From contig CANRDO010000007.1 of assembly GCA_947629385.1 (NCBI GenBank), positions 27,238-91,237 of the forward strand: DNA of 64,000 nt, in the 5' to 3' direction. The DNA comes from an uncultured Lachnospiraceae bacterium (GTDB taxonomy: Bacteria > Bacillota > Clostridia > Lachnospirales > Lachnospiraceae). Each line of letters opens with the position of its first letter. Position 1 is the stretch's first letter. The notes below the pieces were generated by a model, which was given only the letters and a program-made list of their open reading frames with translations, was not told the origin of the DNA and searched no databases. Shown piece after piece: positions 27,284 through 36,351 of this stretch. The position numbers and the translations under genes were made by a program.

Positions 27284-28003
27284 TCAGAAGCAGATCTGCA
27301 AAAAAATCGCTGCCAGATTGCTCCCCATATGGAATAGTACCGGGAAAACGAACAATTCTCCACACTCATAAAGAAGCGCAAGCACGACCGCCATCGGAAA
27401 TGAGAAGATCATCTGAATCGGATTCCCATGATACACGGCAAACAAAAACGACGACAAAAGAACCGCTACCCACAGCGGAAACATCTGCCTCATCCTGCGG
27501 TAGGTCAGCCCCCGAAAGATCAGCTCCTCCACGACCGGCGCCACGATCCCGAGCCCCACAATCTGCAGGAGAAGGTTTGCCGCTAATAGCTGCTCCTGCG
27601 TCTGATTGGAGAAAAGAGCCTGGATATGAAACAAATTCAGGATGCCGCTCCAGACGACGTTGAGCACGCCTCCGCTGACAAAGCAAAGAGTCCCAAACAG
27701 CACCGCCTGCCGCCGCATTACTCCAAACGCGGATATCTTCTCCACGCATCCTGCTTCGGGCGAAATCATCGTTCCGGACGTCTTCGCCCCGGACAACGTC
27801 TCGATTTGCCTGTCCCTCCGATACATCTGCGCCGCGACTGGAAGTGCAAGAAGATTCCCGACCAGAACGGCAATCGTCGCGTTGTACTCTAGCCCATACT
27901 GATCCGCACACACGCGAAGCAAAAAAACTGCCATCAGCGCGGTCGCCTGGTGCAAAAGCACCGGCGTCAGAAGTGAAATGATCTTTCGCAGATCCGCCCG
28001 CAT
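27284..28003 (-). CDS. CPBP family intramembrane glutamic endopeptidase
   Basis: 239 residues from MRADLRKIISLLTPV, chosen because GGGAGGAAG lies just upstream; the longer frame to 28117 runs through the hairpin leader. It has six to eight hydrophobic segments. The CPBP/Abi motifs EELIFRGLTYRRM (EExxxR) and FAVYHGN (FxxxH) are present, so the catalytic Glu pair and His are intact. In bacteria such proteins process prenylated or bacteriocin-related substrates or act in immunity; the substrate here is unknown. It ends the minus-strand block before gltB. Confidence 0.88.
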   Translation of the reverse strand: MRADLRKIISLLTPVLLHQATALMAVFLLRVCADQYGLEYNATIAVLVGNLLALPVAAQMYRRDRQIETLSGAKTSGTMISPEAGCVEKISAFGVMRRQAVLFGTLCFVSGGVLNVVWSGILNLFHIQALFSNQTQEQLLAANLLLQIVGLGIVAPVVEELIFRGLTYRRMRQMFPLWVAVLLSSFLFAVYHGNPIQMIFSFPMAVVLALLYECGELFVFPVLFHMGSNLAAIFLQICF

Positions 28004-28034
28004 AGCTTCCTCCCCTGTCTCTGTCTTTCCTAAT

Positions 28035-28102
28035 CGAGTAGGGCGGAGTTTCCCTACTCGCTGCGCGACCCGCGTGCTGCGACAGCAGCAAATTTTTCCT
28101 CT
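28035..28102 (-). promoter_or_regulatory. Two hairpins in the leader of the CPBP gene
   Basis: CGAGTAGGG / CCCTACTCG (28035-28043 and 28052-28060) and a longer GACCCGCG / CGCGGGTC arm pair (about 28067-28102) lie directly upstream of the ribosome site. No U-tract follows either, so they are not ordinary terminators. Confidence 0.5.
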
Positions 28103-28231
28103 CGCGGGTCTGCGCATAAACGCATCAGCCCAATTGTATCAGATGCATGCACCTGATGCAACCGGGCCGATCCCAATCACCTTGCGGTTTTCTTCTGTCA
28201 TTTTTCTGTCATAGCGCTGGATCTCCCTGCG

Positions 28232-29401
28232 CTACTCGTTCCCCTTGATCACCGGAACGTCCGCGGAGGCAATGCTCCACGCTCCCTGCCGATACGCCAT
28301 CACAAACGTCGCCGTGCTGTCGCCGGAGGCCTGTCTGCGCTCCAGCTCCCGCCCCTGGGCTTCACCATCCTGCGCATCCTCTCCATCTGTGGCTCCGTCG
28401 TCCTGCTCGTCCTCAGCAGCAATGACATCTTCGCTCACCAGATAATGATATCCGAGCGTCAGCTGCACTGTGATCGCTCCGTCCTCACCCTCTGTGAAAA
28501 CGGGCATACCGTAGGACGTCACAAATTTTGAGACCGCAGCGCTCTGAAACGTATGATCCTCTTTGTGGAATTCGCCGCCCTGCTCCTTCACGAACTGCTC
28601 TGCTTGCTCCATACAGGACGCGAACAGATCAAGTCCTTCTGTTTTTTCCTTTACCGCAGCCGCATAAAGCTGCTTGAGCGCCGAGATCCCGAGCTCCATA
28701 CACTCGCTCTGCGCGGATCTTTTCAAGGTCATCTGCGCGCTGTAATCCTGATTTCCTTCGTTTGTGTCCAGCGTCGTATTCACAGACTCAAGCACCGGAT
28801 GCCGGACGACAAGGCTTTTCTTTCCCGGAAGCATGCCCGGTATCCTATAGCAGTCAAGTGAATACGGAACATTATCGCGCACGATCCACGCGCTGTCCGC
28901 CGGCTGCGTATCCAGATATACCTGAGCGCCTGCCGGAACTGTGATCTCCAGATTCTTTACCATGCAATGCCCTGAGAGAACCTTCCACCGGTCAAAAATC
29001 CCAAACGCGGCCTCCGACTGCTTCTTCACGGTAAACTCTTCCGCAAGCTGCGTCTTGTCTTCTGCGTCCTTGAATTCCACCTGAAAATCCACGTACTCGC
29101 TGCCATTGCTGTCCGCGCGCTTCTGCGTCTCGTCGAGCGTATAGCTCGAGCTGAGGCTGTACTGCTTACCCGCCAGTGCCTCTGCATACTCTGCCTCGCT
29201 CATCGAAGCCTCTTCCGACTGATCCAGCAGTTCAAATGCTTTCTTACTGTCATTCTCAATGAGCGCTGCCAGATACTGATCTATAACATATCCCGGCTTG
29301 CTGCGCTGATAGCTTCTCCAGCCGACCGCTCCGCCGGCCGCCGCTGCGATGATCAGGAGCAGCAAGATCAATTTTAACAGAATCCTGGTAAATGCTTTCA
29401 T
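28232..29401 (-). CDS. Membrane-anchored extracytoplasmic protein, TcaA/YvbJ-like layout
   Basis: 389 residues. A single N-terminal transmembrane segment (about 8-28, ILLKLILLLLIIAAAAGG) is followed by a helical region (GYVIDQYLAALIENDSKKAFELL) and beta-rich domains including LEITVPAGAQVYLDTQPA. The arrangement resembles the TcaA/YvbJ group of Firmicutes envelope proteins, but no strong motif proves it. A Glu/Asp/Gln-rich stretch lies near 335-355. The start has AGGAGG and is 14 bp after the YARHG gene, indicating co-transcription. No function can be assigned. Confidence 0.8.
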   Translation of the reverse strand: MKAFTRILLKLILLLLIIAAAAGGAVGWRSYQRSKPGYVIDQYLAALIENDSKKAFELLDQSEEASMSEAEYAEALAGKQYSLSSSYTLDETQKRADSNGSEYVDFQVEFKDAEDKTQLAEEFTVKKQSEAAFGIFDRWKVLSGHCMVKNLEITVPAGAQVYLDTQPADSAWIVRDNVPYSLDCYRIPGMLPGKKSLVVRHPVLESVNTTLDTNEGNQDYSAQMTLKRSAQSECMELGISALKQLYAAAVKEKTEGLDLFASCMEQAEQFVKEQGGEFHKEDHTFQSAAVSKFVTSYGMPVFTEGEDGAITVQLTLGYHYLVSEDVIAAEDEQDDGATDGEDAQDGEAQGRELERRQASGDSTATFVMAYRQGAWSIASADVPVIKGNE

Positions 29402-29415
29402 GTCCTGCCCCTCCT

Positions 29416-30333
29416 TTAGTATCCGCCCAATGCGGCTTCGTAGTTCATGATGACGTTGAGGTTTGCTTCCTCGTAGTCATTCAGGTAGTCGAACATGTTC
29501 GCATCAAATTCTTCCGGAGAGTACATCGGAACATACCATGATTTCTGACTGAAGTAATCGATCAGATCCTGTGATGTAAAGATACGTCCGTGCAGGGCAA
29601 AAATCTCATTTCGGATCAGACGGAGCGTCGCAAGATCATAGTTATAAAGCTCCTCTTCTCCGATATAACGGCTGCTGATTCCCCAGAGGATCACATCGTC
29701 CGGGGTCGAGGCCTGACCGTTATCACCGGAGCCGCCCCCGCTTCCGCCGTCATAGGAATAGTCTCCGTTCCCGGGATCCTGAATCTCGATCGACTGGCCT
29801 CCCGAGCCGTCCGAATAGCCGTCCCCGTAATAGCTGCCATCGTCATAATAGCCGCTGCCGTCGTCATAATAACCGCCATCGTCATAGCTGCCGCCGTCGT
29901 CATAGTATCCGTCATCCTCGCCGGAATCATCGTCCTCGCTGTAGCTATCGTCCTCATATGGATCACCGTCAGACGAAGCGTCGCTGCCGTCCTCCTGATC
30001 CTCCGCAGACGTTTCCGGCTCGTTTTCTTCCGTCTCGGATTCTTTCTTCTGCTGCGGCACTTCAGATTCCGCGCCTTTGACCACATTACCCGAGGCCGTA
30101 ACCGTAAACGGGTCTGTCTCAAACGTGCGGCTTTCGCTCTCCTCCGGCGCCAGGGTCTCCGCCGTATCTGTCTGCGCAGGCTGCTGTGTCTCCGTCTCCT
30201 CCTCGTTTTGCAGCAGTGCGGTCAGATCCTTCGTCATGACAGCATCTGCCGTAAAATAGGACGCGCCCGCTGCCAACAGACAGCCGACAAGGAAGCCGCT
30301 GTTCCGTCTCAGCACATTTTTCTTCTTATTCAT
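29416..30333 (-). CDS. Membrane-anchored protein with Asp/Tyr/Gly linker and C-terminal YARHG domain
   Basis: 305 residues. A hydrophobic N-terminal anchor (about 13-32) is followed by a long acidic linker of D, E, S and then repeats of YDDG/YYDDGS (about 100-205). The last 75 residues match the YARHG domain: LRLIRNEIFALHGRIF, DLIDYFSQKSWY. YARHG domains are extracellular in Firmicutes and often occur beside envelope kinases; they probably bind cell-wall material. It stands 51 bp after the Ser/Glu-rich protein gene. The linker would extend through the wall. Confidence 0.85.
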   Translation of the reverse strand: MNKKKNVLRRNSGFLVGCLLAAGASYFTADAVMTKDLTALLQNEEETETQQPAQTDTAETLAPEESESRTFETDPFTVTASGNVVKGAESEVPQQKKESETEENEPETSAEDQEDGSDASSDGDPYEDDSYSEDDDSGEDDGYYDDGGSYDDGGYYDDGSGYYDDGSYYGDGYSDGSGGQSIEIQDPGNGDYSYDGGSGGGSGDNGQASTPDDVILWGISSRYIGEEELYNYDLATLRLIRNEIFALHGRIFTSQDLIDYFSQKSWYVPMYSPEEFDANMFDYLNDYEEANLNVIMNYEAALGGY

Positions 30334-30384
30334 TATTTATACTCACCCCTTCTGGGGCATCATATCATAATTGTCGAAAATTGT

Positions 30385-33201
30385 CTATGAAAAGTCTAAT
30401 TTTTCTTCTGCCCTTCTCCTTCGAAAGCCCGGCAGAACATACGCCGCAACCGTAGAGATAAACATGAGAAGTCCCAATGCCAGAAGTGCGGCCCCTTGCG
30501 CTTTTCCCCGCTTCGGCCCGTCATCCTCAGATTCCATACCGGCAGACAACCCCGCCATGCGCGCACTCTTTTTCTCCGTCGTCGTACGGGCCTCCTCCAT
30601 TTCTGTCTGGCTCTCGTCTGCCTTATCCTTTTTCTTGTCCAGCAGTTTTTCGCGGGCACTCGGCCGTGTCTTCACATATTCCGGCACCTGCTTTGCACGT
30701 CTGGAAATATAGACCGGCGCCTCCTCCGTCCAAAACTCATTTCCGGCCATGTCGCAGAGATACACCTGCAGTGTCTGCCACTCACCCGACGCCTTCAGCG
30801 GAATCTCTATTGTTTCATCTGAAATCTGACCTGCTTCTTCCTCCATATATAACTCGCTGTCAAGATATATCCTCACTGTCTTCAGCTCAATATTGTCATA
30901 TGGCGTGAGATATGCCGTGAGAGACTCTGCCTCATAGACCTGCCGTTCGATCCCGGTCAAAGTACAGCCCGGAGCCGTCCAGTCCAAGACAAAAGTCACT
31001 TTTTTCTCCTGCATCCCGGTATCGCTTTTGTTCTCTGCCGCGTCCTCGGAGGAGAGAAGGATCTCATAGACTCCTTCTTTTGAAAAAAACTCCGCCGGAA
31101 TGAGATAGCAATACTGCTTCCAGGAGTCCTTGCTCCCCTGCATCGTGACCTGGTAGTCCCGTCCTCTTTTCAGTTCCTCCAGTACACCGTCCCGCCTGCA
31201 GAAGATCCGCGATTCCCCGACATAATCAATGTTCGTCTCGTAGAAGGTCACGTCCTCGGCCTTCGTCAGGTAGCGCTGCTGCAGGCTTTGCTTTGTCGAC
31301 TGGCCAAGATCATATACCGACCCGAACCGATTGACCGAAAAACGGATTTCCCTCTCAGCGGTATTGCCGGCCACATCCTCCGCCCTTACGCTCAGATGAT
31401 AGACGTCGTCATACTCGCGCTGTCTCGGTATGTCAAGATACTCTGCCTGCGCTCCCTCCTGCGACTCTTCCTGGCTTTTAACCGCAGGCGCCTTGTTTTC
31501 ATTTACCCCTGCAAATTCTATCTTCATGGAGTCCTTTTTATAATGAATGTCTTCCACGGCGACTCGGATTCGCACCGCCCCGGAATTGGCTGTCTGATCC
31601 CCGACGCCCTCAATTGACACCTCAGGAGGCTTCCGGTCAATACATATGGGACTGCTCTGCGAAAACGCAAGATTTCCCACCTGGTCCTCCGTCCTGACAA
31701 ACACCTGAAAAATGCCCTCTTCGCGGATCACGAGCTGATCACCGTTCCTGCAGGATGTCCACGACGCTGTTTCAGGATTGCCCTGCAGCGCTCCGTCCGC
31801 GCTGCTTGGAAGGACCGCATATGCGGCTGATCTCAACCCGCTCTTTCCGTCCGGCGCAACCGCCACGGAAACCTCTGCGGACTGCGCCGCGTAATACACG
31901 CCGTTCTCAAATGTCCCGCTCACTGATACTTCTGCCTGCGGAACCTCGCCATCCACGCAGTAAGCCTCCTGAACCATTTCGGATTCCTTCAGAACCATGC
32001 CGTCCTTATTTACCGCTTTCAGGCTGAACATCAACGTTCCATCCTCTGTTATCCCCTGTTTTCCTGTGCCTCCGCTGTATCCGCCGGCTTCCATTGTGCT
32101 TATGTAAAGATTTGTGCCATAGCGGATCCACAAACGATCCTCCGCGTCCCGGTACCATGCGCCCGGATCGCCTGTCACCTCATAATGCACGCCCCTTTGG
32201 ATCTTCTCCGGTATCTTCTCCGTTTCCGCAGGCGGCTCGCTCTCAGGAGGCAGTTCCGTCTCCGGCTCTCCGCTGCTCTCCTGTTTCTGCTCTGCATCCG
32301 GCTCCACGTCTCCCTCCGGACTTTGCTCCGTCTCCGACTCTCCGTCACTCTCCGGATCCTGTTCCGCATCTGATTCCGTGGTCTCGCTCTCCCCTTCCAT
32401 TTCCGTCCCATCGGACTCTGCTGTCTCTGTGTTCTCGCTTCCCTCCTCGCCTTCACCTGCATCCGGGTTCCCGCCCGCATTCTCATTTCCGCTTTCTCCT
32501 CCGCTCCAGGACTCGCTCTCAGCTTCACTCTCGTCTCCGGATTCGCTTTCTCCTTCGCTCCAGGGTCCGTTCTCATCCTCACTCTCGTCTCCGGATTCAC
32601 TTTCCTCTTCGCTCCAGGATTCACTCTCAGATTCACTTTCGTCCCCGGATTCGCTTTCCTCTTCGCCCCAGGACTCGCTCTCATCTTCACTCTCGTCTCC
32701 GGATTCACTTTCCTCTTCGCTCCAGGACTCACTCTCAGATTCACTTTCGTCCCAAAATTCGTTTTCAGATTCACTCTCTGATTCACTTTCATCCCGGAAT
32801 TCGCTTTCAGATTCACTCTCGGATTCGCTCTCAGATTCGCTTTCAGATTCACTCTCGGATTCGCTCTCAGATTCGCTTTCAGATTCGCTCTCGGATTCCT
32901 CTTCGAATCCGCTTTCTTCCTCCGTTTTCGGCGTCGGCTCCTGAGCATTTGTTTTCATATTCTCACTGATATCTGCAGCCGTTTCCGCATCTGCGGCCAA
33001 CGCCGGTTCTTGTTCAGAAGTCAACGCGCTCGCGCCAATACCGGCCGTTCCTGCGGACAGCACGCATAATACGATAGCCAGACTGCGCGCCAGGTATTTT
33101 CTGTAATACGCTTTTTTCTTATACTCGGCCTTTCGCCTGTAATCCTTTCTTCTCTCATCCTTACTCTTCCTTTTCTGTGCCAAGCTCATTTCCCCTTTCA
33201 T
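30385..33201 (-). CDS. Large surface protein with Ser/Glu repeat tract and C-terminal membrane anchor
   Basis: 938 residues. A very basic N-terminus (KRKSKDERRKDYRRKAEYKKK) precedes a signal-like hydrophobic segment (about 38-60). Residues about 85-260 are Ser/Glu repeats, first (SE)n and then units like SWSEEESESGDESE. Then come Ig-like beta domains with PPEVSIEGVGDQT and APGCTLTGIERQV motifs, and a final transmembrane helix (GAALLALGLLMFISTVAAYVL) with an RRRR stop. No LPxTG motif. Its start overlaps the kinase gene by 41 bp, so translation is probably coupled. An alternative ATG is at 33189. Function unknown; a stalked surface or sensor protein is likely. Confidence 0.82.
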   Translation of the reverse strand: MKGEMSLAQKRKSKDERRKDYRRKAEYKKKAYYRKYLARSLAIVLCVLSAGTAGIGASALTSEQEPALAADAETAADISENMKTNAQEPTPKTEEESGFEEESESESESESESESESESESESESESESESESEFRDESESESESENEFWDESESESESWSEEESESGDESEDESESWGEEESESGDESESESESWSEEESESGDESEDENGPWSEGESESGDESEAESESWSGGESGNENAGGNPDAGEGEEGSENTETAESDGTEMEGESETTESDAEQDPESDGESETEQSPEGDVEPDAEQKQESSGEPETELPPESEPPAETEKIPEKIQRGVHYEVTGDPGAWYRDAEDRLWIRYGTNLYISTMEAGGYSGGTGKQGITEDGTLMFSLKAVNKDGMVLKESEMVQEAYCVDGEVPQAEVSVSGTFENGVYYAAQSAEVSVAVAPDGKSGLRSAAYAVLPSSADGALQGNPETASWTSCRNGDQLVIREEGIFQVFVRTEDQVGNLAFSQSSPICIDRKPPEVSIEGVGDQTANSGAVRIRVAVEDIHYKKDSMKIEFAGVNENKAPAVKSQEESQEGAQAEYLDIPRQREYDDVYHLSVRAEDVAGNTAEREIRFSVNRFGSVYDLGQSTKQSLQQRYLTKAEDVTFYETNIDYVGESRIFCRRDGVLEELKRGRDYQVTMQGSKDSWKQYCYLIPAEFFSKEGVYEILLSSEDAAENKSDTGMQEKKVTFVLDWTAPGCTLTGIERQVYEAESLTAYLTPYDNIELKTVRIYLDSELYMEEEAGQISDETIEIPLKASGEWQTLQVYLCDMAGNEFWTEEAPVYISRRAKQVPEYVKTRPSAREKLLDKKKDKADESQTEMEEARTTTEKKSARMAGLSAGMESEDDGPKRGKAQGAALLALGLLMFISTVAAYVLPGFRRRRAEEKLDFS
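32540..32900 (-). repeat. In-frame Ser/Glu codon repeats
   Basis: Inside the surface-protein gene, short GAATCTGAAAGC-like units near 32760-32900 and about 60-bp units encoding SWSEEESESGDESE near 32510-32760. Repeat number is likely to vary between strains. Confidence 0.8.
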
Positions 33202-35149
33202 TTTCCTTCAAACGCTCCAGCGCCTCTTTCGCCGCCTGATATTGCTCCCGGCATGCCTCCGCCATCTTCTCCGGCTCCGGATTTTCATTCAAAAATAGCT
33301 CGATCGACGACAAAAGATCCTGCATTTGCTCGATGCCTGTTCCTTCTTTTTCCAATTCTGCCGACTGCATGATCAGGACGGACAGCAGTTCCCGCGCGAC
33401 CTCATAACGGATCCCGGGGGAATCCCGGCCCAGACTGTCCAGCTGCCAGAGCTCCAGCAGATCCTTCCAGTAGATTTCGATCTTCCCCTCTTCGTCTTCC
33501 TCCGGACTCTGCTTTCCGATCGTCCCGTAATAGCTTCCGATCTTTGCATGGATCTGCGCGGACGCAAGCCACGCCGGAAAATCCTCCTGCGCAGTATCCG
33601 CGTTCTCCTGTGTCCCGACCTCTTCAAATTCCGTTTCCTTCGCCCTCATCTTTCCTTCTGCGACCTGTCCTTTCTGCCAGGCAAGCGCACGGTCAAACCA
33701 TTTCGCCGCCGCGCTCCTTCCCCCGCTTCCTTCATAAAAATACCAGTACATGATACCAACGCGATACGCCAGCTCTCCGTATTCCAAAGCTTCCTCTTCC
33801 AGCAGCTCCTCCTCCGTTCCCGTCCTCCCCGGCGGCACTGAAAACATCAGCTTTTTCAGTGCGCTCTCTTCTTCCAGACTGAACGTATAGTCCGCCTCGA
33901 TACGGCTGAGAAGCCTATCGCACCAAACGCCGTCCTCCGGGCAAAGTCCGATCGCCTGTTCATAGCACGAGACAGCCTGTCCGAAACCCATTCCGTCCGC
34001 CTGCTCCAGAAGCGTCTCATAGCTTCGCCGTGTCTGCGCCGCCGCTGCCGCGCCCGGCTCATTCCAACGAAGGTTCGTCCAGGCAAAAGCGGTCGCCGCA
34101 AGCAAAAACAGAACCGCCGCGCTGCTCCTGCACATCTTTTTCCATGCGAGATACCTCTTCTCCGCTTTCCTTACACTGCGATACAAAGAAACCGTATCCG
34201 GGAAGCGTTTTTCCCGATCTTCCTGCATGCAGCGCCGGATCAGGGATGCGGCCTCCCTCTTCCATCCTGCCCTTTCCAGGCCATGATCTGCGCCTTCTCT
34301 GCCGGACGTCTTTTTCTCCCGGCTCCTGTCTACGGATATGCTGTTTTGCTTTGCTTTCCCCCGGAATCCCGGCACAGAACCGTACAGGCAAAAGTACAGT
34401 ACCGCGCCAAATCCGTAAAAATCCGCCCGGACGTCTGTCTCGATATCCGGATCCCACTGCTCCGGCGCGGCAAATCCCGGCGTTCCGAAGCAGGCTGTCC
34501 TTCCGGCCCTCGCGTCTGCCCTGACGGCCGCCCCAAAATCGATCAGGACGAGCGTTCCATCCGCCTGTATCATGATATTGGACGGCTTGATGTCCAGATG
34601 CAGCACCGGCGGCCTTCTGCTGTGCAGATAGACGAGCGCCTCGGAGAGCTGACGCGCGACAGAAAAGAAACGGAGCGGGCCGATCTTCTCATCCTCGCAC
34701 AGTTCGGACAATGTCTTCCCGTCGATAAACTCCATGACGATCCAGAAGTTCCCCTGTTCCTCCAGCACATCATAAATCTGAGGCAGAGCCGGATGTCTCA
34801 GACGTTTCATCATGTCCAGCTCATGCCTGCGCCGTCCCGGCGTGTCTGTCTTCAAAAGCTTTGCGGCGCGAAGCTGTTCGGTCGGTCCATGCTGCACCAG
34901 ATAAATCGTTCCGTCGCCGCCATGTCCCAGTTTTTTTATCACACGATAATCGCGGCCGATCCGTCGTCCGGCCCCCTGTAATCCCTCCTCCGCCAGACTT
35001 ACTCCTCCTCTCGCTGCATATTCGCTTTTCTGCCGGACCCTGCAGGCACCGGTTTTCTCTCTTGTAAAAATGAACTGTGGGCGAAACGCCCGGACAGGAA
35101 CCGCTCTCTCATGAGCCCGTCCTGTTTGGATAAAAGAAAAGAGACGCAT
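33161..35149 (-). CDS. Transmembrane Ser/Thr protein kinase (non-PASTA)
   Basis: The open frame has 662 codons. The kinase domain runs from about DYRVIKKLGHGGDGTIYLV to residue 330; it has the glycine loop, AAKLLK lysine, catalytic loop HLDIKPSN (Asp intact, Arg of HRD replaced by Leu), IDFGAA and FGTPGFAAPEQW. A transmembrane helix (SSAAVLFLLAATAFAWT) separates it from an extracytoplasmic helical region with TPR-like repeats (SYEQAIGLCPEDG, AKWFDRALAWQKG). No PASTA repeats. The 5' end is uncertain: the ATG at 35149 lies inside a terminator-like hairpin and has no ribosome site; a later start (for example the CTG or GTG in the 35000-34940 region behind AGGAGG) is more likely. Confidence 0.85.
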   Translation of the reverse strand: MRLFSFIQTGRAHERAVPVRAFRPQFIFTREKTGACRVRQKSEYAARGGVSLAEEGLQGAGRRIGRDYRVIKKLGHGGDGTIYLVQHGPTEQLRAAKLLKTDTPGRRRHELDMMKRLRHPALPQIYDVLEEQGNFWIVMEFIDGKTLSELCEDEKIGPLRFFSVARQLSEALVYLHSRRPPVLHLDIKPSNIMIQADGTLVLIDFGAAVRADARAGRTACFGTPGFAAPEQWDPDIETDVRADFYGFGAVLYFCLYGSVPGFRGKAKQNSISVDRSREKKTSGREGADHGLERAGWKREAASLIRRCMQEDREKRFPDTVSLYRSVRKAEKRYLAWKKMCRSSAAVLFLLAATAFAWTNLRWNEPGAAAAAQTRRSYETLLEQADGMGFGQAVSCYEQAIGLCPEDGVWCDRLLSRIEADYTFSLEEESALKKLMFSVPPGRTGTEEELLEEEALEYGELAYRVGIMYWYFYEGSGGRSAAAKWFDRALAWQKGQVAEGKMRAKETEFEEVGTQENADTAQEDFPAWLASAQIHAKIGSYYGTIGKQSPEEDEEGKIEIYWKDLLELWQLDSLGRDSPGIRYEVARELLSVLIMQSAELEKEGTGIEQMQDLLSSIELFLNENPEPEKMAEACREQYQAAKEALERLKENERGNELGTEKEE

Positions 35150-35179
35150 ATTATTGGTTGTATAATATACGTCTCAAAT
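35145..35179 (-). terminator. Terminator of the amidase gene
   Basis: GAGACG-ATATTAT arm pairs with ATAATAT-CGTCTC (about 14 bp with one wobble, 7-base loop). On the minus strand it is followed by TTTTCTTTT. It lies 130 bp after the amidase stop and overlaps the first codons of the kinase open frame. Confidence 0.8.
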
Positions 35180-35312
35180 AATATGTGATTGGATTATCAC
35201 TCATTTTACAGGAAATGTCAAGTAGTTTTTTGCAAATTTTTTATTTTTCTTTGCGCCATATCCGCAGGCTTTCCGCGCGTCGGGCAACAGCAGGCCGAGG
35301 GTGTTCCGCGCG

Positions 35313-36245
35313 TCAGGCTTCCGGAGCGTCTTTTTCTCCGAAATACGCGTCGATCCCGTCCGCGATCCCCTCCGCCATCAGCTCCTGCACAGCCTCGTCC
35401 GCCATGCGCAGATCATCCGACTCGTTTGTCATAAAACCCATCTCCAGGATCATGACCGGCAGCCTGCTCCAGTTGATCCCGGTCATATTGTCATAATACT
35501 GGACTCCCAGCGAGGCAAAATCCGCTTTCTCACAATATGCGCTCAGGATGCAGTCTGCGAGCAGGTAAGAATCCTCCGCCAGATCGCCCACATAGGGATT
35601 CTGCAAAGACGGCACCATGGCAAGCGCTCCGTTCACTCCGGGATCGTCCACGCCGTTCGCATGGATGCGGACATAGATCTCTCCGCCCTCCTCATAGGCC
35701 ATGGTCGCACGCTCCGCGTTGCTGATCGCCGTATCGTTGTCCTCGCGGGTCAGGATCACCTCATATCCCCGCGCCTCAAGTTCATCCCGAAGCAGCAGTG
35801 AGATCTCCAGGTTCAGCTCATATTCCGGCTTTCCGCTGAACCGTCCTTCCGTCCCCGTAGTCGCCTTCGCCTTCATCTCCGAGGAGCCCGGTGCGCTCGG
35901 CTCCGGTTCACTCATATCGACCCAGCTTCCCTGATGTCCGGGATCGATCGCGACGACATGCTTTACCTGCGGCTGCGTCCCGGGCTCCGTCTGCTCCTCA
36001 GGCCGCTGTGCCTCACCGGACGCCTCCCTCTCAGCCGCAGAGAGCGTACCTGTCTCCTGCTCCTGCCCGTTCTCCGCCTTGCATGCGGATATTCGAAGCT
36101 GCGTACTCCGGGCCGGCCGGCCCGGCGAAATGACCGCGCAGACCGCCAGCACCGACAGCACAGCCACCCAACGATATCCTGCCGTCGTCTTCCAACCCCG
36201 GTCTGCCGCTTTTTTTGTCTGTCTTTTTCTCTGTACCATACTCAA
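35313..36245 (-). CDS. N-acetylmuramoyl-L-alanine amidase (Amidase_3)
   Basis: 310 residues with an N-terminal membrane anchor (about 25-45) and a variable E/Q/T-rich linker. The amidase_3 domain shows AIDPGHQG (zinc His), ELNLEISLLLRDELEARGYEVILTRE (zinc Glu), IHANG (zinc His) and ILEMGFMTNESDD (catalytic Glu). It cuts the bond between MurNAc and the stem peptide outside the membrane. The start is TTG at 36245 or ATG at 36239; GGAAGG is six bases before the TTG. It precedes the kinase/surface-protein cluster and may be functionally tied to it, although a terminator separates them. Confidence 0.92.
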   Translation of the reverse strand: MSMVQRKRQTKKAADRGWKTTAGYRWVAVLSVLAVCAVISPGRPARSTQLRISACKAENGQEQETGTLSAAEREASGEAQRPEEQTEPGTQPQVKHVVAIDPGHQGSWVDMSEPEPSAPGSSEMKAKATTGTEGRFSGKPEYELNLEISLLLRDELEARGYEVILTREDNDTAISNAERATMAYEEGGEIYVRIHANGVDDPGVNGALAMVPSLQNPYVGDLAEDSYLLADCILSAYCEKADFASLGVQYYDNMTGINWSRLPVMILEMGFMTNESDDLRMADEAVQELMAEGIADGIDAYFGEKDAPEA

Positions 36246-36351
36246 ACTGCGCCTTCCGTGTGATACACCCGCCGGAAACTGTGCGGCACATCATTCATCT
36301 GCAGCCGCAGCAGGATCAGCCTGCAGCAGTATCCGACGCGCGGCACTTCCT

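Noticed and set aside
32510..32900. A CRISPR array
   Set aside because: The repeats are contiguous codon repeats without unique spacers, inside a coding frame.
32378..32944. Plus-strand frame rich in SSPDSLSSSLQ repeats
   Set aside because: It is the exact antisense of the Ser/Glu codon repeats; the minus-strand protein has an export signal and domains.
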